From Acanthaster planci (taxonomy: Eukaryota > Echinodermata > Asteroidea > Valvatida > Acanthasteridae), in assembly GCF_001949145.1 (NCBI RefSeq), contig NW_019091748.1, positions 45,684 to 109,683 on the forward strand: a stretch of DNA of 64,000 nucleotides, in the 5' to 3' direction. Positions 13,801 to 21,167 of this stretch are shown one piece after another. Positions within the stretch are counted from its first letter, which is position 1; every line of letters starts with the position of its first letter. Below the pieces are notes generated by a model. It was not told the origin of the DNA. It did not search any database and was given only the letters and a program-made list of their open reading frames with translations. A program made the position numbers and the translations under genes.

Positions 13801-16800
13801 ATGATCCCACCAGTCTCAACTGCAAGTGCCCATGCTCCCTTGGTGGAGAGCAACAACATCTCTGCTCAGACACAAGTCGCTTCAGCTCTATTGCACCCTT
13901 CCCAGCATGCAACACTGTTCAATAGTACAGCACCCCTAAAGCAGTTAGGCACTCCCTTGCATCACCAGAATGTGTTGCAAGGAATTGACGAGCCTGACCA
14001 GCCTCCATTGAATCTTGGTGCTGTTATGCCATTGGTGAATGGTCAAGGAGGTCAACATTTGCCTTATCATGGAGTCGGGAGGACGCATCATGTCCAAGGT
14101 AATGTGGACTTAGTTTTCTTCAATTTAGGCAGAAATTAAATTTGCAACACCAACAACAACAATTTTTCTGAACTATTTCCAACTTAGCTGCTATTTTGCC
14201 CCGCAGCATTGTGGAATAACTTGCCCAAGTGGCAGGTCAGTATACCCACTTAGGCCAGGCCAGAATAAGTGCAAAGGCCATATGAATGTGAAGTCAACGC
14301 AATAGTGGTTTCTTGAGCAATAGATAAAGGGAAGTAATTACACTCATTGTGAGGTGGAATTAAGTGAAATGATGCTACACATAATCACTGACAGTTTGGT
14401 AAATTACAAGGTTTTGACCATTGTGGTCATTAGCAAGTTTAAAGACCACATATCACAAAGTGGTATTTCCCCCATTGACAGCACAGCCTTGTTGCTTATT
14501 GTGTCATTTCTGTGTCATGTAAAAACATGTCGAGGAAGCATTGTCCAGTCACATCAAATAAACAGTTATGTATAAACATTGAAAATATATACCTTCTTAA
14601 CTTAATGCGTTAAAGTGAAGCAGTATCATATCATCAGATGAATCCAAAACTAAAAGCCAAGCCCCATTTGTATTTTGCTGCTTGCAGGCACCCTGCAGTC
14701 ACCTCATAGTCTCAGTGTGTCAAAGGTCGTAGGTCGCCACGGAGTTATCTTGACGTGGCACCCTCCAGACCTGGATGACCTAGGACAGAACAATGGGCTG
14801 GAAATTGTCGGTTACAAGATCTTTGTCGATGGTCATCAGAAACAGCTTGTCACTAATGCCTACCTCACTAAGGTAAAACTTATTGTTCATTTTAAAACTT
14901 CATCAGGGCGTTTCCAGGTTTGAGATGATATAATGCATTTATCTTGAATGTACTGTCAGAATTCTGTTGTGTTTGCAAAAGTTCAGTTTTAAGCTTCTTC
15001 ATGTACATGTAAGTCCCTTAACCATATGCTGCCGGGTCTAAATTGAAGTTGCATGACGAGTTTCTGGGGTATTTTCAAGATTTTTCTTTTTCAAAATTCT
15101 TCAAAATTCATAACTTTGTTTACCGGACATTTACACTCACACAAATGACTGTCTGGTGGCTACTCTAATCTGACAGACAACATTTATTGATGCCTGAGCA
15201 TTTCAGCCAGTCCTGCCGCCTTATAAAAAGAGCCCAGTTTTGCGTTGTTATGTAATTTTCTTTTGTTTCCCAAACCAGCCCAGTCCGCTGCTGGCGTCCT
15301 TTCAATAGGGGCCAGATTAGCGTGCAGCGGTATTGTATCACTCATCGCTGGAGTGCTTTTGTCCGCTGTTACAATCCGCTCGCACTGAATGCCACAGATA
15401 GTGGTATACCGTTTCAAAACAAAAACGGATTACCTCCACTATTGACAACTGAAAATTCTTGGCAATTCCCAGTGGCCCGGTCTTTTGTTCTAAGTAGGGT
15501 TGTTTGTTACAAGGCCCAGCTCCTTTTTCGGATTTTGGGCACCCCAGTTACGCTTACAAACCTAAGCCCCGGTACCGGGCACCCCGAAGCAAAATGGTTA
15601 ATATCTTCTAGACCCATAGAGGGATCCCAATACGACGCTTTTAGCGTCGATCTGCGCACTTCCGCATTTGAAAACGAGGCTGTACATGTATGTGTCAGCT
15701 TCAATTCTTAATACGATCAGACGATTGAAAGTAAGGAGTTAAGACACAAAATACATGAAGGTATGTTAAATTCAGACTTGTCAGGTGGCAAATTTTTGTT
15801 GAAGAGTCTTTCAGAATGACTCGACACATGAAATCAAAAGAAAAAACAATGGCAATTTACCGCGAACTAACGTAGCTGTGATGGCCATGTATCTTGTGCA
15901 GTGGGCGTGGTTTAAACTGAAGTGGTGTCACACTTGCGAACCGGATACTGCATGTACTGTGTGGACTCTGCGGGCGCGCGTGACGAAGTTCATCACAGAG
16001 AGCCTTGGTTTCGATGCAGATATGTGCAGACGGCACTAATGTGAAATTCATCTATTCAAGTGGTTTATGCTTGACATTGTAAAAGGTTGAACGTGTTTCA
16101 GCTGTCCCCTATAAGTTGTCAACTTTTTAGAAAAACAGCAGTGTCCCATTGCTACTTTCGTTGGCTACTTTTTGCCATTCCCACAAAGTTTGTTAGTGTT
16201 TAGGGCTGTGCCGAAAATATGAATAATTGAATATTTGATCTATTGTTGAATATTTGAATATTATTTTTCTAATTTGGATATTCGAATGCGAAATTCATGG
16301 AAAGAAAGGGAAAATTTTCTTTTCCAAGAATGGGTTTTGCCCTTACCCAACGTATATATTGATAAACGCTGTAGGCTCAGTGCTTGTCTGAGAGCTTGTG
16401 AAAAGATTCCCAAGCTTGCGAAAAAATTCACAAGCCCACTCAGGTGGGACTTGAACCTACGATCTCCTGCTTACTAGTGCAGACGTCTTAACCTCTCGAC
16501 CACCGAGCTTGCTGGGTTGGGCTGGCCAGTCCAAGTCAAGTGAAGCAGCGGGTACCACAAACTATTTCAAGATGTATTTTTGCATATATACGTTGGGTAA
16601 GGGCAAAACCCATTATATAAATTTTCTTTTGTTTTAAATGAGAAAAATTGCACTATGGAGGCTTGTTGCAAGCAAAGTCAAATGAAAAGCAACAGAAATC
16701 TTACAACGATTTAAAAAGTAAATTATTCATTAAATAATTGAAAAGGAGTAGAAATTTTCAACGTGGTAAGAAGTCTTGTTCATCTCGTAAATCTTGCTAA

Positions 16801-19800
16801 ATCATGGCTGGAGATACTCCTAGATGTGGGAAGCTACATGTATTATATTGATCATAATGTACAATTGTGTGTTATTGCAACTGATTTTGTACATGGTTTG
16901 TTCATCAACATTCTGCCGCTCAGTGCGACCAAATATTCGGATATTGGATCAAATTGAAGGTCGAATATTTGAATAGTGAATTATTCGAATTGACTCAGTC
17001 CTATCAGTGTGCTGTATTTAGCCCCTTAACGCCGGGAGATGGCTACAGCCACAGTCACGGCTCCGTGTGAGGATTAGTACATACCACACATACATTTTAT
17101 TCATCATGCACCTGCGGTTTCAATGTGGGCCTGCTGCTGGACAGGGCTCTGCATACTGGCATACCGCAGCCCAGCAGTCGTGGTCAAAAGAATCTTGGCG
17201 TTAAGGGGTTAATTTAGTTACTGATTATGAATTTCTGATGGTAATAACAATTTTCCAACTGTTAATTTTCAGTTCAATTTTTAAGTCCAAGCAAAAAAAG
17301 TTGTCTGTTACTGACATGATAACAACTTCTGGAAGATTCTCCGATCAATGTCACACATCATAATAATTTAGATACTGTTTTCTTGGCAGGCTCTAGTGGA
17401 AGGAGTTAATTTGTGCACTGTTCAGTCATTTGGTATCCAGACTGTCTCGGCCACAGGCCAGGCCTCCCCCATCATCACGGTGGGGTTTGAGGACCCAGGC
17501 GTCCTCTCGTCATCATTATCAGACTCTGTAAGGACGATGTCCTCGGTTGGCCGCGGTGCAGTCACGTCAGATGGGTCCTCAGTCATCAGCGAGGAGTTGC
17601 AAGAACGACTGGTGAGTCCATTCATCTGTATGCCATCTGCTGCATCTGACTCTTCTCAACAGAGGCGAAGAATTTGCTTCTTTGTCGTGCATTGGCCGGT
17701 TGGAGAGTTCAGGCCTTAGATGCCTCCTCACTAAAGCATAGGCCCATATGCATAAAGTGGCTCCATCAGAGTATACAGCCCCTGATAATAAATTCATGGT
17801 TTATAATGAAATTGAATGATTGATTAATTAAAATGAATGACAAAAAAACAAATTTGCTATTCCAATTCAGTGCCGTTCCAGAGTGAGACGAAAATGACAA
17901 TAAACAGGAGGAATTGGTTTTATTTTCTTGAATTACAATACTCTGAAAGTGAAATCTAGTGGTGTTATTTCAAAAATGGAATCGACATTTAGGGCAAGTG
18001 ACCCCTCTGACGAAATAAAACTTTTGTTAATCAATTTTAAATGAAAGAAGTGCTTAATAAGCCAGAAAAATTTATGTTAACCCTAACCCTGCCAGACGCA
18101 GCACAGTCCATCAGGAGAAAAAGTCTGATGCACTGGGAAATCAACAACAGCCGAACAAACTGGCCATGTTGATACAATGGATGCTAGTCCCATTGAACCA
18201 TGCCACTGTTGATCTTTTGTATACTGGCAACCACAGACTCCCATGCTGTTTGGCCTCTAAGAGAGTTGACCTGTTGGATCTTGTTACACTGGGCAGGCAC
18301 AAATGATGCCATTTGATGTGTCTGGCAGGGTTTGTAGCCAAAGTAGGATGGGGGTTAGGGTTAAGCCATTCCTATGACCACTGCAGTTTAATGGGAATGT
18401 ACGGCTCCAGTTCTGCATATTTCACATATCTCACATTACCACCTGTAAGAAGTGAAGCAACCGGTGACAAATTGCCTTCCCCAAGCACACCAGATTGTTG
18501 CCAGTATCACCAACAGAGTCCAGTTCCATATTGTGGAATTCAAACAATTTTTAATGCAGACCAGCTGAGTAGGAGACTGCAAACAGCATCCATCATGCTG
18601 CGACTGAGAGCAAGGTCTAAGACCCTTTTGTGTTTAACGCAGGGGAGTTCTTCACCTTCCACCTCTGGGGGCCTGGGTTTGAATCCGGCTCGGTCGATAT
18701 GTGGATTAGGTTTTCAGTCCCTACCTGAGGCCGTGGGTTTTCCTTGAAACATTCATCCGGGGTTTTCGTCCAACCTCTAAAACTTAACATTTCTTCACTG
18801 TCTTCTTCACTAATTATCCTGTAATTGGAGCTAAATGCGCTGTTGGATGATCAGATATAAATAAAATAAAATAAAACATAAGCAGCTGTTACAGTCACTG
18901 CTTGGATATTTTCTCATCCCTTTTGTCTGCAGTTCATGGCAGTTTACAGCTACAACCCTGCTGAACACTCCCCGAATCATTACCCGACCTACGAGCTAGC
19001 CTTTGAAGAGGGAGACATCATCACTGTCTATGGCACCATCAGATCTGATGGATTCTATCAGGGAAAGGTAGCGAGAATTTTGTCTAGATCAGTTTCAAGC
19101 AACAAACGTGCCTCAATTTCAGAAGGAAAGCATGGTAGTCCAGTCATCATGGGACATTGAGAGTGGCAGTTGCTTTAAGCTGAAAATTGTGGGGTTGCCA
19201 TAGTCAAAGTGGTTAATTAGGAAGAAACCGATTTCAGACATTTGGTTGGGGAAGTTGGAAATGCTTGAATTTTCAGAAATGAGAAGGGAAAAAAAATCCG
19301 GCCCAAAATGGATGTGGGTAACCAGACATTGCAGGTATTTTAAAATGTTTGGACATTCTGGATGAACAGTTTTGAACTACACAAATGAAATCTTTGAAAA
19401 TGCTGGCTGTCTAAAAATTAAAAAAATAGTCTGGGAAGCCTATTTTTGTTCATAGTGACTGTATCAAAGGGCCACATGCTGTAAGAGTGGGCATCTGCTA
19501 ATGAGCCTGCTGTACACTTTTTCCATTTGAAATAGTTGAAATGCCACATGTAAGGGGGCATTGTTTAAAGGGCAATGATGCCAAATCAGAAATGAATGCA
19601 GAGATTAATGAAGTTCCTAGGAATACTCTTGCTGGTGTTAATCCATATCTGTCAAAATAAAATAATACAGAGTATTTATTTTGGCCCATTTCAAGGTCAT
19701 AGCACATGCCTTAAAAAACAACAGGGCAAAGAACTCAACATGAAAAAAATATATCTACGGGAAACACACAATGAATATTTTCTTTGAAGCTGCCAAAAAA

Positions 19801-21167
19801 GTGTAAGCGTTAGTTCTTATATCAAGATAAATCTGGCTCTGAAAACTTCAAAGAATCGTCCATTTAAACCATTTGGAAGCGAGCATCGTTGTTTTGTTTC
19901 TTGTTTTTTTTACAGGTGAGACGCAAGAGGGGTTTGGTCCCGTCCAACTTCATTGAAGAGATTTCAATGTCTAGATCACATCTTAGTAAAAAAGTAAGTT
20001 ACAATGTCACCATTGCCTTGTCCATGGATCCAGAGTGAACATTGAGTGCACACTCCTGTTTCTGTGGCAATGTTTGTGTTTTTATGCTTGTAAAAATGAC
20101 ACTTTAAATTGCAGTCAGCAGAAACAAAGTCCTGTTGATTATTCCATAAGCATCAAATCTTACTTAAAGTTTTGGACCCCTTGCGATTTTTTTTAATTGA
20201 TCCACGAAAACATTTGGGTCATTCTGTAAATATGGGGTCCAATTTTTTCCTGTCACTGTTACGTCTGGCATATGATTTTTTAATGTTTAGAACTCATTCT
20301 TAACTTTCCGAGGCTGAATAAATACTGCAAATTACCTGCTAAACAAATAAAAAGAGTTTGAAATCAATATCAGTTATATATCCCTTGTCAAAGTATACAT
20401 GTCAGGTGTAACAGGGACGGGAAAATGTCACACGTCAGACCCCAGGTTTATAGAATGACCCGTTTCAAAGGTCATGACTGCATCTAAAATGGGCATTTCA
20501 GTGGGCATTGTTTGTGGGAAAGACTAAAGGAAATGGCAAAAACTTGGGCTCAGCCTTCCTCAGCTAGATAGCAAATATACAGCACAATGCATCAGGTGTG
20601 GTTCAGATGTTAAATCCAAATGCAGTCTGCCCCCCTCCCGTTACTCTTGTGCCTCTTTGCAGAGAGGAACTAGTCATGTCCAATTCTTCTACCCAAGAAC
20701 ACACACCAGTGTAAACTGTCTTGCAAACATTGTTCAGCTTGCAGAAAGACATATCTCGGAAAAGATTTCACTGAAATTACTTGAAGTGATGATCCTCAGC
20801 GGCAACAGTACATGTACTTGGTAGCTCAATGATGTCACACTTCAAACTGTGTGGCTCCTGTCCTGTGCATAAAGTGAAGACCTGTTAGGAGCCAAGAAAT
20901 CTCTGCTCAAACACTCATCAGCATGTTTGAGGAAGGAGTTTGTGCACCCTTTACGATATTAAAACAATTCTTATCAGTCGCATCCTCTTATATTCTCAGA
21001 AACACGGCCACTCAAAATCACACAGGAATGGGATCGGGGACACACATGGCCACCAAGACGCCGACAAACGAGGAACCACAGAGCGTGGCCGTACCCCCAA
21101 CAAACTACCGAGCAAGAGCAGGGAGGAACACAAGCGACACGGCTCCTCAAACGTGTCTAGAATCTAG
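3462..21167 (+). CDS. RIM-binding-protein-like scaffold gene (whole gene, 15 exons seen)
   Basis: Exons: 3462-4894, 5509-5604, 5845-5949, 8119-8205, 8517-8633, 9150-9362, 10107-10262, 10682-10804, 11098-11154, 11416-14098, 14688-14872, 17390-17611, 18933-19067, 19916-19993, 21000-21167. Every junction has GT-AG borders and the reading phase holds throughout, giving about 1950 codons ending in TAG. Order of regions: proline-rich acidic N-terminus, charged coiled coil, long Ser/His/Gln-rich low-complexity part, one FN3, one SH3, basic tail. Known RIM-BP proteins tether RIM and voltage-gated calcium channels at synaptic active zones through SH3 domains, and RIMBP3 acts in sperm. The family call rests on the SH3 type and the coiled-coil/FN3/SH3 order. 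Canonical RIM-BPs have three SH3 and up to three FN3 domains, so this is a reduced or divergent member, and its role is inferred only. The true start may lie upstream, because exon 3462 begins inside a codon. Confidence 0.75.
5509..5604 (+). CDS. Exon: coiled coil of RIM-BP-like gene
   Basis: TTTCAAAG|GAG acceptor and ACAG|GTACAT donor, 32 codons, phase 0 at both ends. Heptad-like charged sequence (EKEELVKELRQSEENLRKK) directly continues the coiled coil begun at the end of the previous exon. Confidence 0.8.
5845..5949 (+). CDS. Exon: coiled coil of RIM-BP-like gene
   Basis: GTAG|CTT acceptor and CAAG|GTCAGT donor, 35 codons, phase 0. Composition is typical coiled coil (KEIDLQDKERQVALLKSE). 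The exon is too short to stand out as an ORF and is supported by splice sites and continuous phase. Confidence 0.75.
7132..7695 (+). repeat. hAT-like non-autonomous repeat, copy 1
   Basis: Begins TAGGGCTGAGTCAATTCGAAT and ends ATATTCGGCACAGCTGTA. The inside is rich in ATTCGAATATTTGAAT motifs. The same termini occur in opposite orientation at 16201-17003 and as a partial copy at 21237-21359. Shared internal words such as AACAAGCCTCCATAGTG support one family. Short TIRs related to TAGGGCTG fit hAT-type elements, but no 8-base target duplication was confirmed. Confidence 0.65.
7858..7991. repeat. Direct 63-base duplication
   Basis: A 63-base block beginning GTCTGTGAGACATAGGGG occurs at 7858-7920 and again at 7929-7991 with no differences that I can see. 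The copies are separated by only eight bases (ACATGTAT). Being perfect, it is a recent duplication or an assembly artefact. It lies inside an intron. Confidence 0.9.
8119..8205 (+). CDS. Exon: coiled coil linker of RIM-BP-like gene
   Basis: GGAACAG|TCT acceptor and TAAAG|GTATGA donor, 29 codons in phase 0. It begins with an acidic run (SESEELHQ) and ends helical (KAAEIGRLKLK). Confidence 0.7.
8517..8633 (+). CDS. Exon: Glu/Lys-rich coiled coil of RIM-BP-like gene
   Basis: CCTGCAG|CTG acceptor and CCAAG|GTACTT donor, 39 codons in phase 0. Very high Glu/Lys/Arg content (EKEEELKNREEEEARMKEE) gives a strongly predicted coiled coil. Confidence 0.8.
9150..9362 (+). CDS. Exon: coiled coil and polar linker of RIM-BP-like gene
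   Basis: TTTTCACAG|GAG acceptor and AGAG|GTAGGG donor, 71 codons in phase 0. A helical start (EKALKKESEKLRNLQ) passes into a Ser/Asp-rich linker. A second helix (RELHLANILDVLTRE) ends the exon. Confidence 0.8.
10107..10262 (+). CDS. Exon: coiled coil of RIM-BP-like gene
   Basis: TTCTCACAG|AAT acceptor and GAAG|GTAGCA donor, 52 codons in phase 0 (NKELRGRVQRLASMEDRW onward). Leucine heptads continue. Confidence 0.8.
10682..10804 (+). CDS. Exon: coiled coil of RIM-BP-like gene
   Basis: TACCATAG|ACA acceptor and ACAG|GTTAGA donor, 41 codons in phase 0. The core reads ALEDRIRHLEEQRRRRDG, a strong coiled coil with an Arg cluster. Confidence 0.78.
11098..11154 (+). CDS. Exon: short coiled-coil exon of RIM-BP-like gene
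   Basis: CATTTTAG|TTT acceptor and TAAAG|GTAACC donor, only 19 codons in phase 0 (FDDMEHKKNEAEISV). Supported by phase continuity with both neighbours. Confidence 0.65.
11416..14098 (+). CDS. Large low-complexity exon of RIM-BP-like gene
   Basis: ATCAG|GCC acceptor. The donor is CAAG|GTAATG, leaving one base of the next codon. About 894 codons stay open, far longer than chance. The first 35 residues finish the coiled coil (LLRKCKERDAIIQRLAAEL). An acidic/basic segment follows. Then comes a long Ser/His/Gly/Gln/Pro-rich disordered region with degenerate internal repeats (see 13062-13395). A big unsplit exon between coiled coil and FN3 is unusual for the family. The region may carry short SH3- or WW-binding motifs, but no folded domain is evident. 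Confidence 0.82.
13062..13395 (+). repeat. In-frame degenerate protein repeats inside the large exon
   Basis: Three related segments each end in a TLSxQQ-type motif: TLHSGTETSSQPSTLSTQQ (ending 13122), LHTHPMSTKIQVPLTLSDQQ (ending 13263) and LHVHAMPTAAQLPSTLSSQQ (ending 13395). Spacing is 141 and 132 bases, so the unit is about 44-47 codons. The pattern is decayed at DNA level but kept in frame. Confidence 0.6.
14688..14872 (+). CDS. Exon: first half of fibronectin III domain
   Basis: GCTTGCAG|GC acceptor completes the split glycine codon, and the donor is TAAG|GTAAAA in phase 0. SLSVSKVVGRHGVILTWHPP shows the FN3 strand A-B pattern with the conserved Trp. GYKIFVDGHQKQLV is the strand C region, with the hallmark Tyr/Ile and Val-Asp-Gly turn seen in RIM-BP FN3 domains. 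Confidence 0.82.
15890..15945 (-). repeat. Partial copy of dispersed repeat also at 39.3 and 49.7 kb
   Basis: GTGGGCGTGGTTTAAACTGAAGTG is the reverse complement of CACTTCAGTTTAAACCACGCCCAC at about 39351-39375. Just beside it, TTGCGAACCGGATACTGC matches the far end of those copies on the other strand, so this is a rearranged fragment. Confidence 0.5.
16329..16614. mobile_element. MITE with perfect 30-base TIRs and a tRNA-like core
   Basis: The left end AATGGGTTTTGCCCTTACCC at 16329 is mirrored exactly by GGGTAAGGGCAAAACCCATT ending at 16614. The inverted match continues inward through ACGTATATA. About 285 bases long and inserted in the hAT-like copy 2. The inside contains a tRNA-like sequence on the minus strand. 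Remnants of the same termini lie at about 41475-41567, so it is a dispersed family. Confidence 0.75.
16437..16509 (-). tRNA. tRNA-like sequence (Pol III boxes A and B), probably not a working tRNA
   Basis: Read on the minus strand it has box A TGGTCGAGAGG (16502-16492) and a perfect box B GGTTCAAGTCC (16457-16447). A GTC/GAC D-stem is present. The anticodon stem TCTGC/GCAGG carries an 8-base loop (ACTAGTAA), a T-stem has one mismatch, and an imperfect acceptor stem is present. The 8-base anticodon loop, imperfect acceptor and location inside a MITE argue for a tRNA-derived, SINE-like segment. Confidence 0.55.
17018..17212. mobile_element. Short MITE with 16-base TIRs
   Basis: Left TTAGCCCCTTAACGCC (17018-17033) and right GGCGTTAAGGGGTTAA (17197-17212) are near-perfect inverted repeats around a 163-base non-coding interior. 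It sits immediately after the reversed hAT-like copy. Confidence 0.6.
17390..17611 (+). CDS. Exon: second half of fibronectin III domain and linker
   Basis: TTGGCAG|GCT acceptor and ACTG|GTGAGT donor, 74 codons in phase 0. VQSFGIQTVSATGQASPI contains the FN3 strand F-G signature (conserved aromatic replaced by FGIQTVSATG). A Ser-rich linker to the SH3 follows. Confidence 0.8.
18076..18366. repeat. Imperfect inverted repeat with TAACCC ends
   Basis: TTAACCCTAACCCTGCCAGAC at 18077-18097 is mirrored by GTCTGGCAGGGTTTG at about 18320 and GGGTTAGGGTTAAG at about 18353. The right arm has an insertion between the two matching blocks. It may be a small palindromic element. The telomere-like hexamer appears only twice, so I do not call it telomeric. 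Confidence 0.4.
18640..18880 (+). mobile_element. tRNA-derived SINE-like element
   Basis: Contains a Pol III box B-like GGTTTGAATCC (18676-18686) after CACCTCTGGGGGCCT, then a conserved-looking non-coding body. It ends in an (AAATA)n tail (about 18859-18880). Box A is degenerate or absent. Confidence 0.5.
18933..19067 (+). CDS. Exon: SH3 domain, N-terminal part
   Basis: GTCTGCAG|TTC acceptor and GAAAG|GTAGCG donor, 45 codons in phase 0. MAVYSYNPAEHSPN is the SH3 ALYDY region with the RIM-BP-type insert, ELAFEEGDIITVYG the acidic RT/n-Src part, and SDGFYQGK replaces the usual WW-x-G. A DGFY-x-G motif instead of the tryptophan pair is characteristic of RIM-BP SH3 domains. Confidence 0.85.
19916..19993 (+). 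CDS. Exon: SH3 domain, C-terminal part
   Basis: TTTTTACAG|GTG acceptor and AAAA|GTAAGT donor, 26 codons in phase 0. RKRGLVPSNFIEEI is the SH3 strand d-e signature (G-L-V/F-P-S-N-F/Y). It completes the domain begun at 18933. Confidence 0.85.
20216..20461. mobile_element. MITE with long imperfect TIRs
   Basis: GGGTCATTCTGTAAATATGG at 20216 and the mirror TATAGAATGACCC ending at 20461 form the tips. The match extends inward with gaps (GGGGTC/GACCCC, CTGTCACTGTTAC/GTAACAGGGACGG, GTCTGGCA/TGTCAGG). About 245 bases, non-coding, within the last intron of the RIM-BP-like gene. Confidence 0.65.
21000..21167 (+). CDS. Terminal exon: basic C-terminal tail of RIM-BP-like gene
   Basis: TATTCTCAG|AAA acceptor and stop TAG at 21165-21167, 55 codons in phase 0. 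The tail is Lys/Arg/His-rich (KHGHSKSHRNG, KSREEHKRHG) and ends in SRI, a possible PDZ-type carboxyl terminus. The 3' UTR follows. Confidence 0.7.
   Translation, partial: KHGHSKSHRNGIGDTHGHQDADKRGTTERGRTPNKLPSKSREEHKRHGSSNVSRI

Larger units (their letters stand above)
16201..17003 (-). repeat. hAT-like non-autonomous repeat, copy 2, reversed
   Basis: Starts TAGGGCTGTGCCGAAAATATG and ends GAATTGACTCAGTCCTA, the reversed termini of the element at 7132-7695. Internal words (CACTATGGAGGCTTGTTGCAAGCA, TGGTTTGTTCATCAACATTCTGCCG) match that copy on the other strand. It is split by the tRNA-bearing element at 16329-16614. Confidence 0.65.

Noticed and set aside
16437-16509. Functional tRNA gene
   Set aside because: Eight-base anticodon loop, mismatched acceptor stem and its position inside a TIR element point to a tRNA-derived repeat.
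18077-18090. TAACCCTAACCC resembling vertebrate-type telomere repeat
   Set aside because: Only two units, part of an imperfect inverted repeat, and similar short words recur elsewhere (43869, 43924). Not an interstitial telomere tract.
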